The notes below the pieces were generated by a model, which did not search any database, was not told where the DNA came from, and worked only from the letters and a program-made list of their open reading frames with translations. The translations under genes were made by a program, and so were the position numbers. A DNA stretch of 64,000 bases from Streptomyces lydicus (GTDB lineage: Bacteria; Actinomycetota; Actinomycetes; Streptomycetales; Streptomycetaceae), in NCBI RefSeq assembly GCF_000717345.1, contig NZ_JNZA01000032.1:39417-103416 (forward strand). The letters are read 5' to 3'. This document shows, piece after piece, positions 1 through 7,013 of this stretch (the first letter of the stretch is position 1; every line of letters starts with the position of its first letter).

Positions 1-133
1 CCGTGCGTCTCTGGCTCCGCCGTGACTCCCGCGTCCCCCCGTGACTGCGCAGCTGGAATCTAGGACAGCTGGTGTCCGCCATCGCGCCTAGCCTGACGTC
101 CGGCACAGCAGACAAGCACGAAATGAGGCGACC

Positions 134-871
134 ATGGCAGAGATCGTTCTGGTTCCCGGGTTCTGGCTCGGAGCATGGGCATGGGACGAGGTGACACCGG
201 CACTGAGAGCGGCGGGACATGACGTCTACCCCCTCACGCTGACCGGCCTGGCCGACCGCGCAGCCGAGGCCACCCCCGATGTGGACGTCTCCACACATAC
301 GGACGACATCATCCGCCTCGTCGAGGACAACGGTCTGCGGGAGGTGGTGCTGGTCGGGCACAGTGGCGCCAACCAGCCGGTCACCGGCGCCGCCGACCGG
401 ATCCCGGAGCGCATCGCACGGGTCGTGTACGTGGACGCCGGCCCGTTGCCCGCCGGCATGGCCCTGATCGACTTCAACGAGCCCCAGAAGCAGGAGGAGT
501 GGCGCAAGCAGGTCGCGGAGAAGGGGGACGGCTGGCAGTTGCCCGTACCGCCGTTCGACCCGGCAGCAGATCCGGATAACCTGGTAGGACTCACCGGTGA
601 ACACCTCGCGCGCATCGCCGAGTTGGCCACCCCCCAGCCCTTCGCGACCGCTACTCGCCCCCTGGACCGTCCCACGCCGCCGCCGGACACGCCCTGCTCG
701 GTGATCGCCTCAACCTTTACTCCCGAACAGGTACGCATGCTGGCCGACAGCGGCAACCCGGTCTTCGCGCCGATGGCCGCGATGGACCTGCGCCACCTGC
801 CGACCGGCCACTGGCCGATGTTCTCCCGGCCGGTCGAACTGGCCTCACTGCTGGACGAGATCGCCCGCTGA
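134..871 (+). CDS. alpha/beta-fold hydrolase
   Basis: A 245-residue cytosolic alpha/beta hydrolase. The nucleophile elbow GHSGA lies at residues 75-79 (Ser77), and the late catalytic-type His is about residue 226 in a TGHWPMFSRP stretch, which is typical of this small esterase-like family. The N-terminal strand VLVPGFW carries the oxyanion-hole region. No signal peptide is seen. The ATG is preceded by a GAGGCGA stretch that can serve as ribosome binding site. It is followed 28 bp later by an AraC-type regulator on the same strand, so the two may be cotranscribed. The substrate cannot be told from sequence. Confidence 0.9.
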   Translation: MAEIVLVPGFWLGAWAWDEVTPALRAAGHDVYPLTLTGLADRAAEATPDVDVSTHTDDIIRLVEDNGLREVVLVGHSGANQPVTGAADRIPERIARVVYVDAGPLPAGMALIDFNEPQKQEEWRKQVAEKGDGWQLPVPPFDPAADPDNLVGLTGEHLARIAELATPQPFATATRPLDRPTPPPDTPCSVIASTFTPEQVRMLADSGNPVFAPMAAMDLRHLPTGHWPMFSRPVELASLLDEIAR

Positions 872-899
872 CCAGGGCTGGCTGTGGTGGGATGGCGTC

Positions 900-1292
900 G
901 TGAGTCGCGCCGCAGAGGAGACCAACCGCCGCATGCTTCGGGCACGGGACGCGATGGACCGTGCCTATGCGCAGCCGCTGGACGTGGCGGCCCTGGCCCG
1001 GATCGCCCATGTGTCGGAGGCGCATTTCTCGCGCGTCTTCCGGGCCACCTTCGGTGAGACGCCCCACCGCTACCTGCAGCGCCGTCGGGTCGAGCGCGCG
1101 ATGTTCCTGCTGCGGGAGACCGATCGCCGGGTGACCGACATCAGCTTCGAGGTGGGCTTCAACAGTCCTGGGACCTTCAGTCGCACCTTCCATGACATCG
1201 TCGGCCGGTCGCCGAGGGAGTACCGCAAGCAAGCGGCGGCCACGGGCGTGCCCACCTGCTTCATGATGACGTGGTCGCGACCGAGTACCTGA
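900..1292 (+). CDS. AraC-family helix-turn-helix regulator (DNA-binding domain only)
   Basis: A 130-residue protein that is essentially one AraC/XylS DNA-binding domain: helix-turn-helix 1 around LDVAALARIAHVSEAHFSRVF and helix-turn-helix 2 around RRVTDISFEVGFNSPGTFSRTF, followed by the family signature ending GRSPREYRK. There is no ligand-binding domain, so activity may be set by expression level or a partner. The start is GTG. The next gene, about 100 bp downstream, is a VOC (glyoxalase-fold) protein; AraC single-domain plus VOC pairs are common in actinomycetes, suggesting that the regulator controls the VOC gene. Confidence 0.9.
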   Translation: MSRAAEETNRRMLRARDAMDRAYAQPLDVAALARIAHVSEAHFSRVFRATFGETPHRYLQRRRVERAMFLLRETDRRVTDISFEVGFNSPGTFSRTFHDIVGRSPREYRKQAAATGVPTCFMMTWSRPST

Positions 1293-1390
1293 CCCTCCGC
1301 GCCGGCCGACGACTCCCCGTGCGCGCGACGTCCGTCGACCGATCAGTTTTGGATAAGTTTTCGCCCCGCGTGCCCAGTAGCGTCAGGGAC

Positions 1391-1801
1391 ATGTTCAACG
1401 CCATCACGCACTCGCAGATATACGTCCTGGACCAGGACGAGGCCCTCGACTTCTACGTCGGCAAGCTCGGCCTCGAGGTCACCGCCGACGTCGACATGGG
1501 TTTCATGCGCTGGCTGACCGTCAGCGTTCCCGGACACCCCGAGCGCCAGATCCTGCTGGAGAGGCCCGGCGCGCCGGCGATGTCCGAGCAGACCGCTGAG
1601 CAGGTACGGGAACTGGTCACCAAGGGCGCGATGGGCGGCTGGCTCATCTTCACCACGGACGACTGCCGCAAGACCTACGAGACGCTGCTGGGCCGGGGCG
1701 TGGAGTTCACCGAGGAACCCACCGACCGTCCCTACGGAACCGACTGCGGCCTCCGCGACCCCTTCGGCAACCGCCTTCGCTTCACCCAGCCGAGAGCCTG
1801 A
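1391..1801 (+). CDS. VOC (glyoxalase/bleomycin-resistance fold) family protein
   Basis: A 136-residue single-module vicinal-oxygen-chelate protein. It opens with THSQIYVLDQDEALDFYV, the usual first beta-alpha element of the fold, and ends with a DPFGNRLRFTQ stretch, the usual last one. An in-frame codon exists further upstream at 1271, but the ATG at 1391 gives a family-length protein with an AGGGA stretch just before it, so it is preferred. It lies downstream of a single-domain AraC regulator on the same strand. Members may be dioxygenases, lyases or drug-binding proteins; nothing here decides which. Confidence 0.87.
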   Translation: MFNAITHSQIYVLDQDEALDFYVGKLGLEVTADVDMGFMRWLTVSVPGHPERQILLERPGAPAMSEQTAEQVRELVTKGAMGGWLIFTTDDCRKTYETLLGRGVEFTEEPTDRPYGTDCGLRDPFGNRLRFTQPRA

Positions 1802-1851
1802 GCCGCGACCGATGGGGGTGGCACCTCCCGGCGCCGGCCGGGGGGCGTCGC

Positions 1852-1887
1852 GGGCCCGGGCTGGGCCAAAGGCCCGCCCCGGGTCCC
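1852..1887. terminator. bidirectional hairpin between convergent genes
   Basis: GGGCCCGGG at 1852-1860 is complementary to the CCCGGGTCCC arm ending near 1887, with an internal GGCC-AAA-GGCC stem. It lies between the converging VOC gene and the ABC ATPase gene and can fold on either strand. It lacks a U-tract, as is usual in Streptomyces. Confidence 0.55.
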
Positions 1888-2676
1888 TCACCCGTCCCCG
1901 GTGGGCAGCACCTCCCGGTGGTCGTAGGCGATCAGCACCTCGCCGGTGAGCGGATGGTCCGTCACCGCGGCGCGCACCCCGAACACCTCGGCGAGCAGCC
2001 GGGGCGTGAGCACCTCGCGCGGCGGGCCGGACGCCACCACCCGCCCGGCGTGCAGCACGTGCAGCCGGTCGCAGAGCGAGGCCGCGGCGTTCAGGTCGTG
2101 CAGCGAGATCAGCGTCGTCCGGCGCCGGGCGCGCAGCAGCGCGAGCAGCTCGACCTGGTGCCGGACGTCGAGGTGGTTGGTGGGCTCGTCCAGCACCAGG
2201 ACGTCGGGGTCCTGGGCGAAGGCCCGGGCCAGCAGGGCCCGTTGCCGCTCGCCGCCGGAGAGTGCGGCGAACCGGCGGCCGCCGTGGCCGGCCAGGCCGA
2301 CGGCGGCCAGGGCGTCGGCCACGGCCTCCCGGTCGGCCCGGCCCTCTCCGGCGAAGGCCCGCTGGTAGGGCATACGGCCCATGGCCACCACCTCGTGCAC
2401 GGTCAGCTCGAAGTCGCTGCCGCGCTCCTGGGGCAGCGCGGCGACCCGGCGGGCGGTCTGGCCGGGGGTGAGCGTGCGCAGGTCGGTACCGGCGAGCAGT
2501 ACCCGTCCGGCGGTGGGCCGCAGATGGCGGTAAACGGTGCGCAGTACGGTCGACTTGCCGCTGCCGTTGGGGCCGACCAGCCCGGCGGTCTCCCCCGCCG
2601 CGGCGATCAGCCGCACTCCGGAGACGACGTCACGGCCCGCGTAGCCGACGTGCAGGTCCTCGATCGCGACGTTCAC
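1888..2676 (-). CDS. metal-chelate (siderophore/cobalamin type) ABC transporter ATP-binding protein
   Basis: A 262-residue ATPase of the FecE/FepC/BtuD class that drives import of an iron-chelate or similar ligand through the FecCD permease encoded just upstream. Visible motifs are Walker A GPNGSGKST (residues 35-43), signature LSGGERQ (139-145), Walker B VLVLDEP (159-165) and the switch His193 in SLHDL. The start is the GTG at 2676, which overlaps the permease stop as GTGA, so translation is probably coupled. The reading frame stays open upstream, but that part is only a shadow of the permease gene. It is the third gene of a substrate-binding, permease, ATPase operon. Confidence 0.93.
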   Translation of the reverse strand: MNVAIEDLHVGYAGRDVVSGVRLIAAAGETAGLVGPNGSGKSTVLRTVYRHLRPTAGRVLLAGTDLRTLTPGQTARRVAALPQERGSDFELTVHEVVAMGRMPYQRAFAGEGRADREAVADALAAVGLAGHGGRRFAALSGGERQRALLARAFAQDPDVLVLDEPTNHLDVRHQVELLALLRARRRTTLISLHDLNAAASLCDRLHVLHAGRVVASGPPREVLTPRLLAEVFGVRAAVTDHPLTGEVLIAYDHREVLPTGDG

Positions 2677-3752
2677 CGGCCCACCGCCGTCCGCCGGTCC
2701 AGGACGAACAGCAGCGCGGGCGCCCCGATCATCGCCGTCACCACGCCGACCGGCAGCTCCTGGGTGTCCATGGCCGTACGGCACACGAGGTCCACCACGA
2801 CCAGCAGCAGCGCCCCGGTGAGCGCGGACAGCGGCAGCAGCCGGCGGTGATCGCCGCCGATGACCAGCCGGCACAGGTGCGGCACCATCAGGCCGACGAA
2901 GCCGATGGCGCCGGAGACCGCCACCAGGACGCCGGTCAGCAGGCCGGTCACCACGAACAGTTCCCGGCGCAGCCGGGTGACGTCGACGCCGACGCCGGCC
3001 GCGGTCTCCTCGCCCATGAGCAGCGCGTTCATGGGGCGGGCGCGCGCCATGAGGGCGAGCAGCCCGGCGGCGAGGGCGAGCGCCGGCGGCCCCAGCACGC
3101 TCCAGGTGGCCCCGCTCAGGCTGCCCATCAGCCAGAACAGCACGCTGCGGGTCTGCTGTTCGTCGCCGGCCTGCAGCACCAGATAGCTGGTGAAGCCGGA
3201 CAGGAACTGCCCGATGCCCACCCCGGCCAGGACCAGCCGCAGCGGGGAGAACCCGCCGCCGCGCCGCGCGACGCCCCACACCAGCGCGAACGAGCCGAGC
3301 GCCCCGGCGAACGCGGCGGCCGGCAGGCCGAGCCCCGACGACCCGCCGGCGCCCAGCACGATCGCGGCGACCGCGCCGAGCGAGGCGCCGTTGGAGATGC
3401 CCAGCAGATACGGGTCGGCCAGGGGGTTGCGCACCAGCGCCTGCGCGGCGGTGCCGACCAGGCCGAGCCCGGCACCGACCAGTGCCGCCAACAGCGCCCG
3501 GGGGACGCGTAGTTGCCAGACGATCAGGTCGTCGGTGCCGGGCCGGGGCGGTGTGCCGCCGAGGCGGCGCAGCACCACCGACCACACCTGGCCGGGCGCG
3601 AGGTCGGTCGGGCCGAGACAGACCGCGGCGGTGAGGGCCAGGACCAGCGCGAGTCCGAGTCCCAGGGCGAGCAGCCCGGCGCGCGGGGTGCGCGGCCCGG
3701 GCGGCGCGGCCGGCTCCGCACGTCGGAGCGCGTCCTCCCGCAACGGGCCCAC
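2673..3752 (-). CDS. FecCD-family ABC transporter permease
   Basis: A 359-residue multi-spanning inner-membrane protein with the FecCD hallmarks: an early LRVPRALLAALVGAGLGL region, the RNPLADPYLLGISNGAS coupling region, and GFVGLMVPHLCRLVIGGDH near the C terminus. About nine or ten hydrophobic segments are visible. Only one permease gene is present, so it probably forms a homodimer. The GTG start overlaps the TAG stop of the substrate-binding protein by one base, and its stop overlaps the start of the ATPase; all three form one operon. The Ala/Pro-rich first 25 residues are probably cytoplasmic. Confidence 0.93.
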   Translation of the reverse strand: MGPLREDALRRAEPAAPPGPRTPRAGLLALGLGLALVLALTAAVCLGPTDLAPGQVWSVVLRRLGGTPPRPGTDDLIVWQLRVPRALLAALVGAGLGLVGTAAQALVRNPLADPYLLGISNGASLGAVAAIVLGAGGSSGLGLPAAAFAGALGSFALVWGVARRGGGFSPLRLVLAGVGIGQFLSGFTSYLVLQAGDEQQTRSVLFWLMGSLSGATWSVLGPPALALAAGLLALMARARPMNALLMGEETAAGVGVDVTRLRRELFVVTGLLTGVLVAVSGAIGFVGLMVPHLCRLVIGGDHRRLLPLSALTGALLLVVVDLVCRTAMDTQELPVGVVTAMIGAPALLFVLDRRTAVGR

Positions 3753-4822
3753 TAGCGGGCCGCCTTGAACCGCGTCGGGTGGAGCGTGTGCGCGATCTCC
3801 TCGACGGTCTCCGCGTTACGGACCCCGGCGATCGTCGTACGCTCCGAGCCGATCCGCAGGAAGCGTCCCTTGCGCACGGCCGTCAGCTCCTTCGTGGCGG
3901 GGAAGCTCTTGAGGAAGGCCGCGGCCCGGTCGTACGCGGCGTCGTCGGCGGCGGCGTCGCCCCGGTTGCGTACCGCGAGCTGGATCCAGTCCGGATCCTT
4001 CGCGACCACGTCCTCCCAGGAGACCGCCTTGAAGTCCCCGTCGCAGCCGTCGAAGACGTTGCGCGCCCCGGCCAGGGTGATCACGGCGTTGGCGAGCTGC
4101 TTGCGGCAGACGGCCATCGGCTGCTTGGTCCCGGCGTCGTAGTCGAAGAAGAAGTACGTGGGCCGCTCGTCGGCCGCGAGGCCGCCGACCGCCTCGCGCA
4201 CCGTGGAGAGCTTCGCGCGCATGCCCGCCACCAGGGCGTCCGCGCGTCCGGCGGTCCCGGTCACCGCGCCGAGCCGCCTGATGTCGCCCTCCACCGCGGA
4301 CAGGTCGCGCTGCGGCTTCCCGTTCGTCGGGGCGCAGGCGGTGGACGCCAGATAGAGGTGCTTGATCCCGGCCGCGCGGAACTCCTCGGGGGTCGGCGCG
4401 TCGCCGGCGCCGCCCATGGCACCCATCGACGCGAAGGTGTCGATGTAGAGGTCGGCGCCCGAGGCGAGCAGTTTCTCCTTGGGGATGATGTGCTTGCCCA
4501 GCACCGGCACCTTGCGGGCCCGCTCGCCCAGTTCCCCGGGCAGGGCGCCCTTGCCGGGCGGGAATCCGGTGCCGATGACCCGGTCGCCCGCGCCGAGCCG
4601 GAGCAGCATCTCCAGGGCAGCGGCGTTGCTGGTGACGATCTTGCGGGGCGGGGCCGTGAAGGTGGTCGTGTTGCCCTGGCAGTCGGCGATCCGCACCGGG
4701 AATCCGGAGCCGCGCCCGGAGGCGCCCGGACCGTCGCCGGGTCCGCTGTCGCGTGCGCCGCCGCAGGCGGTCGCGGCCAGCGCCACCACCACCGCCAGAC
4801 CGCACAACTTCCCAGGACGCAT
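3752..4822 (-). CDS. metal-chelate ABC transporter substrate-binding lipoprotein
   Basis: A 356-residue lipoprotein with a short signal peptide and Cys20 as lipidation site (AATAC). The mature part is a FecB/BtuF-like periplasmic-binding fold: PRKIVTSNAAALEMLLRLGAGDRVIGTG is the usual N-lobe start, with the ligand-binding C-lobe after a long helix. It captures a ferric chelate or corrin-like ligand outside the cell for the adjacent permease and ATPase. It is the first gene of the three-gene operon. I looked upstream for an IdeR/DmdR1-type iron box and saw none, so iron control is unsupported and the ligand is unknown. Confidence 0.9.
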   Translation of the reverse strand: MRPGKLCGLAVVVALAATACGGARDSGPGDGPGASGRGSGFPVRIADCQGNTTTFTAPPRKIVTSNAAALEMLLRLGAGDRVIGTGFPPGKGALPGELGERARKVPVLGKHIIPKEKLLASGADLYIDTFASMGAMGGAGDAPTPEEFRAAGIKHLYLASTACAPTNGKPQRDLSAVEGDIRRLGAVTGTAGRADALVAGMRAKLSTVREAVGGLAADERPTYFFFDYDAGTKQPMAVCRKQLANAVITLAGARNVFDGCDGDFKAVSWEDVVAKDPDWIQLAVRNRGDAAADDAAYDRAAAFLKSFPATKELTAVRKGRFLRIGSERTTIAGVRNAETVEEIAHTLHPTRFKAAR

Positions 4823-4975
4823 GGTGCCTCTCCCTACGCATCACCGGCCGGTCCCCCGGCCCGTTCACCGGCCCACTGGCGGGCCGGCGGGGCCGCGGGC
4901 GCGACCCGGCACAGGTAGTCGGCCGGGCCCGGGCGGCGGTTCCGGGGCGGTGCGTCCTTTTCCGCCCGCGGCTGC

Positions 4976-5386
4976 CTACCCCTCGTCGGCCTCCTGGTCG
5001 GCTGCTTCGTTGGCGCGGTCGATCTCGGCCATGTGCTCCTCCGCCCAGGTCCGCAGCCCCGCAAGCGCGGATTCCAGGGACAGGCCGAGTCCGGTGAGGT
5101 GGTAGAAGACCCGCGGCGGCACGGTCGGTTCGACCCGGCGCGACACCAGCCCGTCGCGGGTCAGGCTGCGCAGCGTCACGGACAGCATCTTCTGCGAGAC
5201 GCCGGGCATCCGGCGTCTCAGCTCCGCGAAGCGCACCTCGTCCGGTGCGGCATCGGCGAGCGTCTTGACGGCCATCGATGTCCACTTCGTACCGATGCGG
5301 TCCAGCAACTGCCGTGTCGGGCAATGGGGATCGAACAGATCGCCGCGTACCCCGCGACCGGCGGCCCGGGCCCCTCGGGTGGTCAC
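4976..5386 (-). CDS. HxlR-family winged-helix transcriptional regulator
   Basis: A 136-residue HxlR-type MarR-like regulator. The signature is seen in CPTRQLLDRIGTKWTSMAVK followed by RFAELRRRMPGVSQKMLSVTLRSLTRDGLVSR and the wing RVFYHLTGLG. The last roughly 20 residues are acidic. It is divergent from an alpha/beta hydrolase gene whose start is 100 bp away, and the shared intergenic region contains a 21-bp palindrome; regulation of the hydrolase and of itself is the simplest reading. The inducer is unknown. Confidence 0.92.
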   Translation of the reverse strand: MTTRGARAAGRGVRGDLFDPHCPTRQLLDRIGTKWTSMAVKTLADAAPDEVRFAELRRRMPGVSQKMLSVTLRSLTRDGLVSRRVEPTVPPRVFYHLTGLGLSLESALAGLRTWAEEHMAEIDRANEAADQEADEG

Positions 5387-5451
5387 CTGTGGCTCACCAC
5401 CTTCCGTGAAAGTGCCCTCTGGGAAGCGGTCGGGCAGTTACCTATCGTTGT

Positions 5452-5472
5452 GTGGTCACCAATGGTAACCAC
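5452..5472. promoter_or_regulatory. candidate HxlR operator, 21-bp imperfect palindrome
   Basis: The arms GTGGTCACCA and TGGTAACCAC mirror each other around the centre with one mismatch pair (C/T opposite A/G). The site lies 15 bp before the hydrolase start and overlaps its ribosome-binding region, inside the divergent HxlR/hydrolase intergenic region. A further GTTACC at about 5437 and GGTAAC at about 5464 form a wider inverted pair. Binding by HxlR is inferred from position and symmetry. Confidence 0.5.
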
Positions 5473-5486
5473 CCGGAGGAGCCGTC

Positions 5487-6344
5487 ATGCCCGTCACCAC
5501 CGCACTCCACCTGCGCCGCATCGCGACGAACGGCGTCCGGCTCAATGTCGCCATCGCCGGGGACGGACCCGCGGTTCTCCTGCTGCACGGCTTTCCGCAC
5601 ACCTGGCAACTCTGGAGCGGCATCATGGGCCGACTGGCCGGGCGGTACCGGGTCATCGCCCCGGACCTCCGAGGCTTCGGTGCCAGTGCACGTGCCACCG
5701 AGGGGTACGACGCAGGCACCCTCGCCGCCGACGCCGAAGGGCTTCTCGACGCACTCGGCGAGCCCTCGGCAGCGGTGGTCGGCATCGACGCGGGCACCGC
5801 CCCCGCCGTCCTGCTCGCGCTGCGCCGACCCGGCCTGGTCCGGCGCCTGGTCGTGATGGAGGCACTGCTCGGCCGACTGCCCGGAGCAGAGCACGTCGTC
5901 GCCGGCGGCGCCCCGTGGTGGTTCGGCTTCCACGCCGTCCCCGGCCTCGCCGAGACCGTCCTGACCGGCAACGAGGCCCCGTACATCGACTGGTTCCTCG
6001 ACTCGGGGACGCTCGGGCGAGGAGTGCCCGACGCCATCCGTGCCGCCTTCGTCCACGCGTACACCGGGAGTGCGGCCCTGCGCTGCGCGTTCTCCTATTA
6101 CCGGGCCCTGCCCCTCAGCGCGCAGCAGATCCAGGACGCCGTCGCGACGGCTCGGCTGACCATGCCCACCATGGCCGTCGGCTCTCACCCCGTCGGCACC
6201 GGGCTCGAACGCCAGCTCCGTCCCTTCGCCGATGACCTGGTCGGACACCATCTCCAGGACTGCGGCCACCTCATCCCCCTCGACCGCCCCGACGCGCTGT
6301 TCGCGCTCCTTGCTCCCTTCCTCTCCGCCGACCTGCCGAAGTGA
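5487..6344 (+). CDS. alpha/beta hydrolase of the epoxide hydrolase/dehalogenase type
   Basis: A 285-residue hydrolase. It has the HGFP oxyanion-hole motif (residues 34-37) and, at the nucleophile elbow, VGIDAG with Asp101 where serine hydrolases have Ser; an Asp nucleophile is typical of epoxide hydrolases and haloalkane/haloacetate dehalogenases. The late CGHLIPLDRPD segment supplies the catalytic His. No signal peptide is present. A GGAGGA ribosome site sits just before the ATG. The gene is divergent from an HxlR regulator and probably controlled by it. The true substrate (epoxide, halide or ester) is not determinable. Confidence 0.88.
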   Translation: MPVTTALHLRRIATNGVRLNVAIAGDGPAVLLLHGFPHTWQLWSGIMGRLAGRYRVIAPDLRGFGASARATEGYDAGTLAADAEGLLDALGEPSAAVVGIDAGTAPAVLLALRRPGLVRRLVVMEALLGRLPGAEHVVAGGAPWWFGFHAVPGLAETVLTGNEAPYIDWFLDSGTLGRGVPDAIRAAFVHAYTGSAALRCAFSYYRALPLSAQQIQDAVATARLTMPTMAVGSHPVGTGLERQLRPFADDLVGHHLQDCGHLIPLDRPDALFALLAPFLSADLPK

Positions 6345-6471
6345 CCGGAGCGGGGCCGGGGGATCACGGTCGGCGGTGCGGGCGTTCGTCCCAGCGGTGA
6401 CGTCCAGGACCGCCGGGGCGGGCTGCGCACGGTGCGGAGTGCCGGTGTCCGCCGCCTGTCCGCGCGCCCTC

Positions 6472-6930
6472 TCAGTCGTCGGGCTCGACGCCCTGGGGGC
6501 CGTAGAGGTCGAGCAGCCGGGTGCGGGTGCCGTGCAGCCGGTCGGCGACCGTCTCGGCCACATAGCGGTACATGGCCCGGCCGAGCACCGCGTCGGACTC
6601 GCACAGCGCGCGGACGAGGGCGGCGTCGAACTCCACCGCCTCGACCGGGCCGACGGTCTGTGCGCCCAGGTGCCACAGGTAGGGCGGGAACAGCCAGGAC
6701 CAGCCGAGGAGTTCGTCACGGCCGAGGGTCTCCACCACCAGCGCGCGCCGGCCGGGGACGTGCTGGTCGAGCGCGACCTGTCCGCTGCGGATGATCCAGA
6801 ACCGGTCGGCCCGCCGGCCCTCCTCGAAGAGGCGGGTGGCCCGCGGCAGCGACACCTCGCGGGCGAGGTCGGTCAGCCGTTGGCGCCGGTCGGGTGGCAC
6901 CGCCTCGAAGAGATTTCTCGCTGTGGCCAT
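6472..6930 (-). CDS. stand-alone cyclic-nucleotide-binding (Crp/Fnr N-terminal-like) protein
   Basis: A 152-residue protein made of one cNMP-binding beta-roll: LFEEGRRADRFWIIRSGQVAL is the first half, and an ETLGRDELLGWSWLFPPY stretch follows. No helix-turn-helix follows; the chain ends after the C-helix (TRTRLLDLYGPQG), so it cannot bind DNA like Crp. The ATG at 6930 has GGAGG five bases upstream; an in-frame ATG at 6963 is the alternative. It is the last gene downstream of the NHLM export genes (83-bp gap) and likely part of that transcription unit, perhaps as a ligand-sensing partner of export. Its ligand is unknown. Confidence 0.85.
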   Translation of the reverse strand: MATARNLFEAVPPDRRQRLTDLAREVSLPRATRLFEEGRRADRFWIIRSGQVALDQHVPGRRALVVETLGRDELLGWSWLFPPYLWHLGAQTVGPVEAVEFDAALVRALCESDAVLGRAMYRYVAETVADRLHGTRTRLLDLYGPQGVEPDD

Positions 6931-7013
6931 CTCATCCTCCGTCCGCTGGCTGCTGTGCAACATATGCGGTGATTTACGGGGACGGTGGGACCGGCTCGGC
7001 CGGGCGGGCCGGG

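Noticed and set aside
4823..4975. Iron box controlling the metal-chelate importer
   Set aside because: No TTAGGTTAGGC-like palindrome is visible upstream of the operon.
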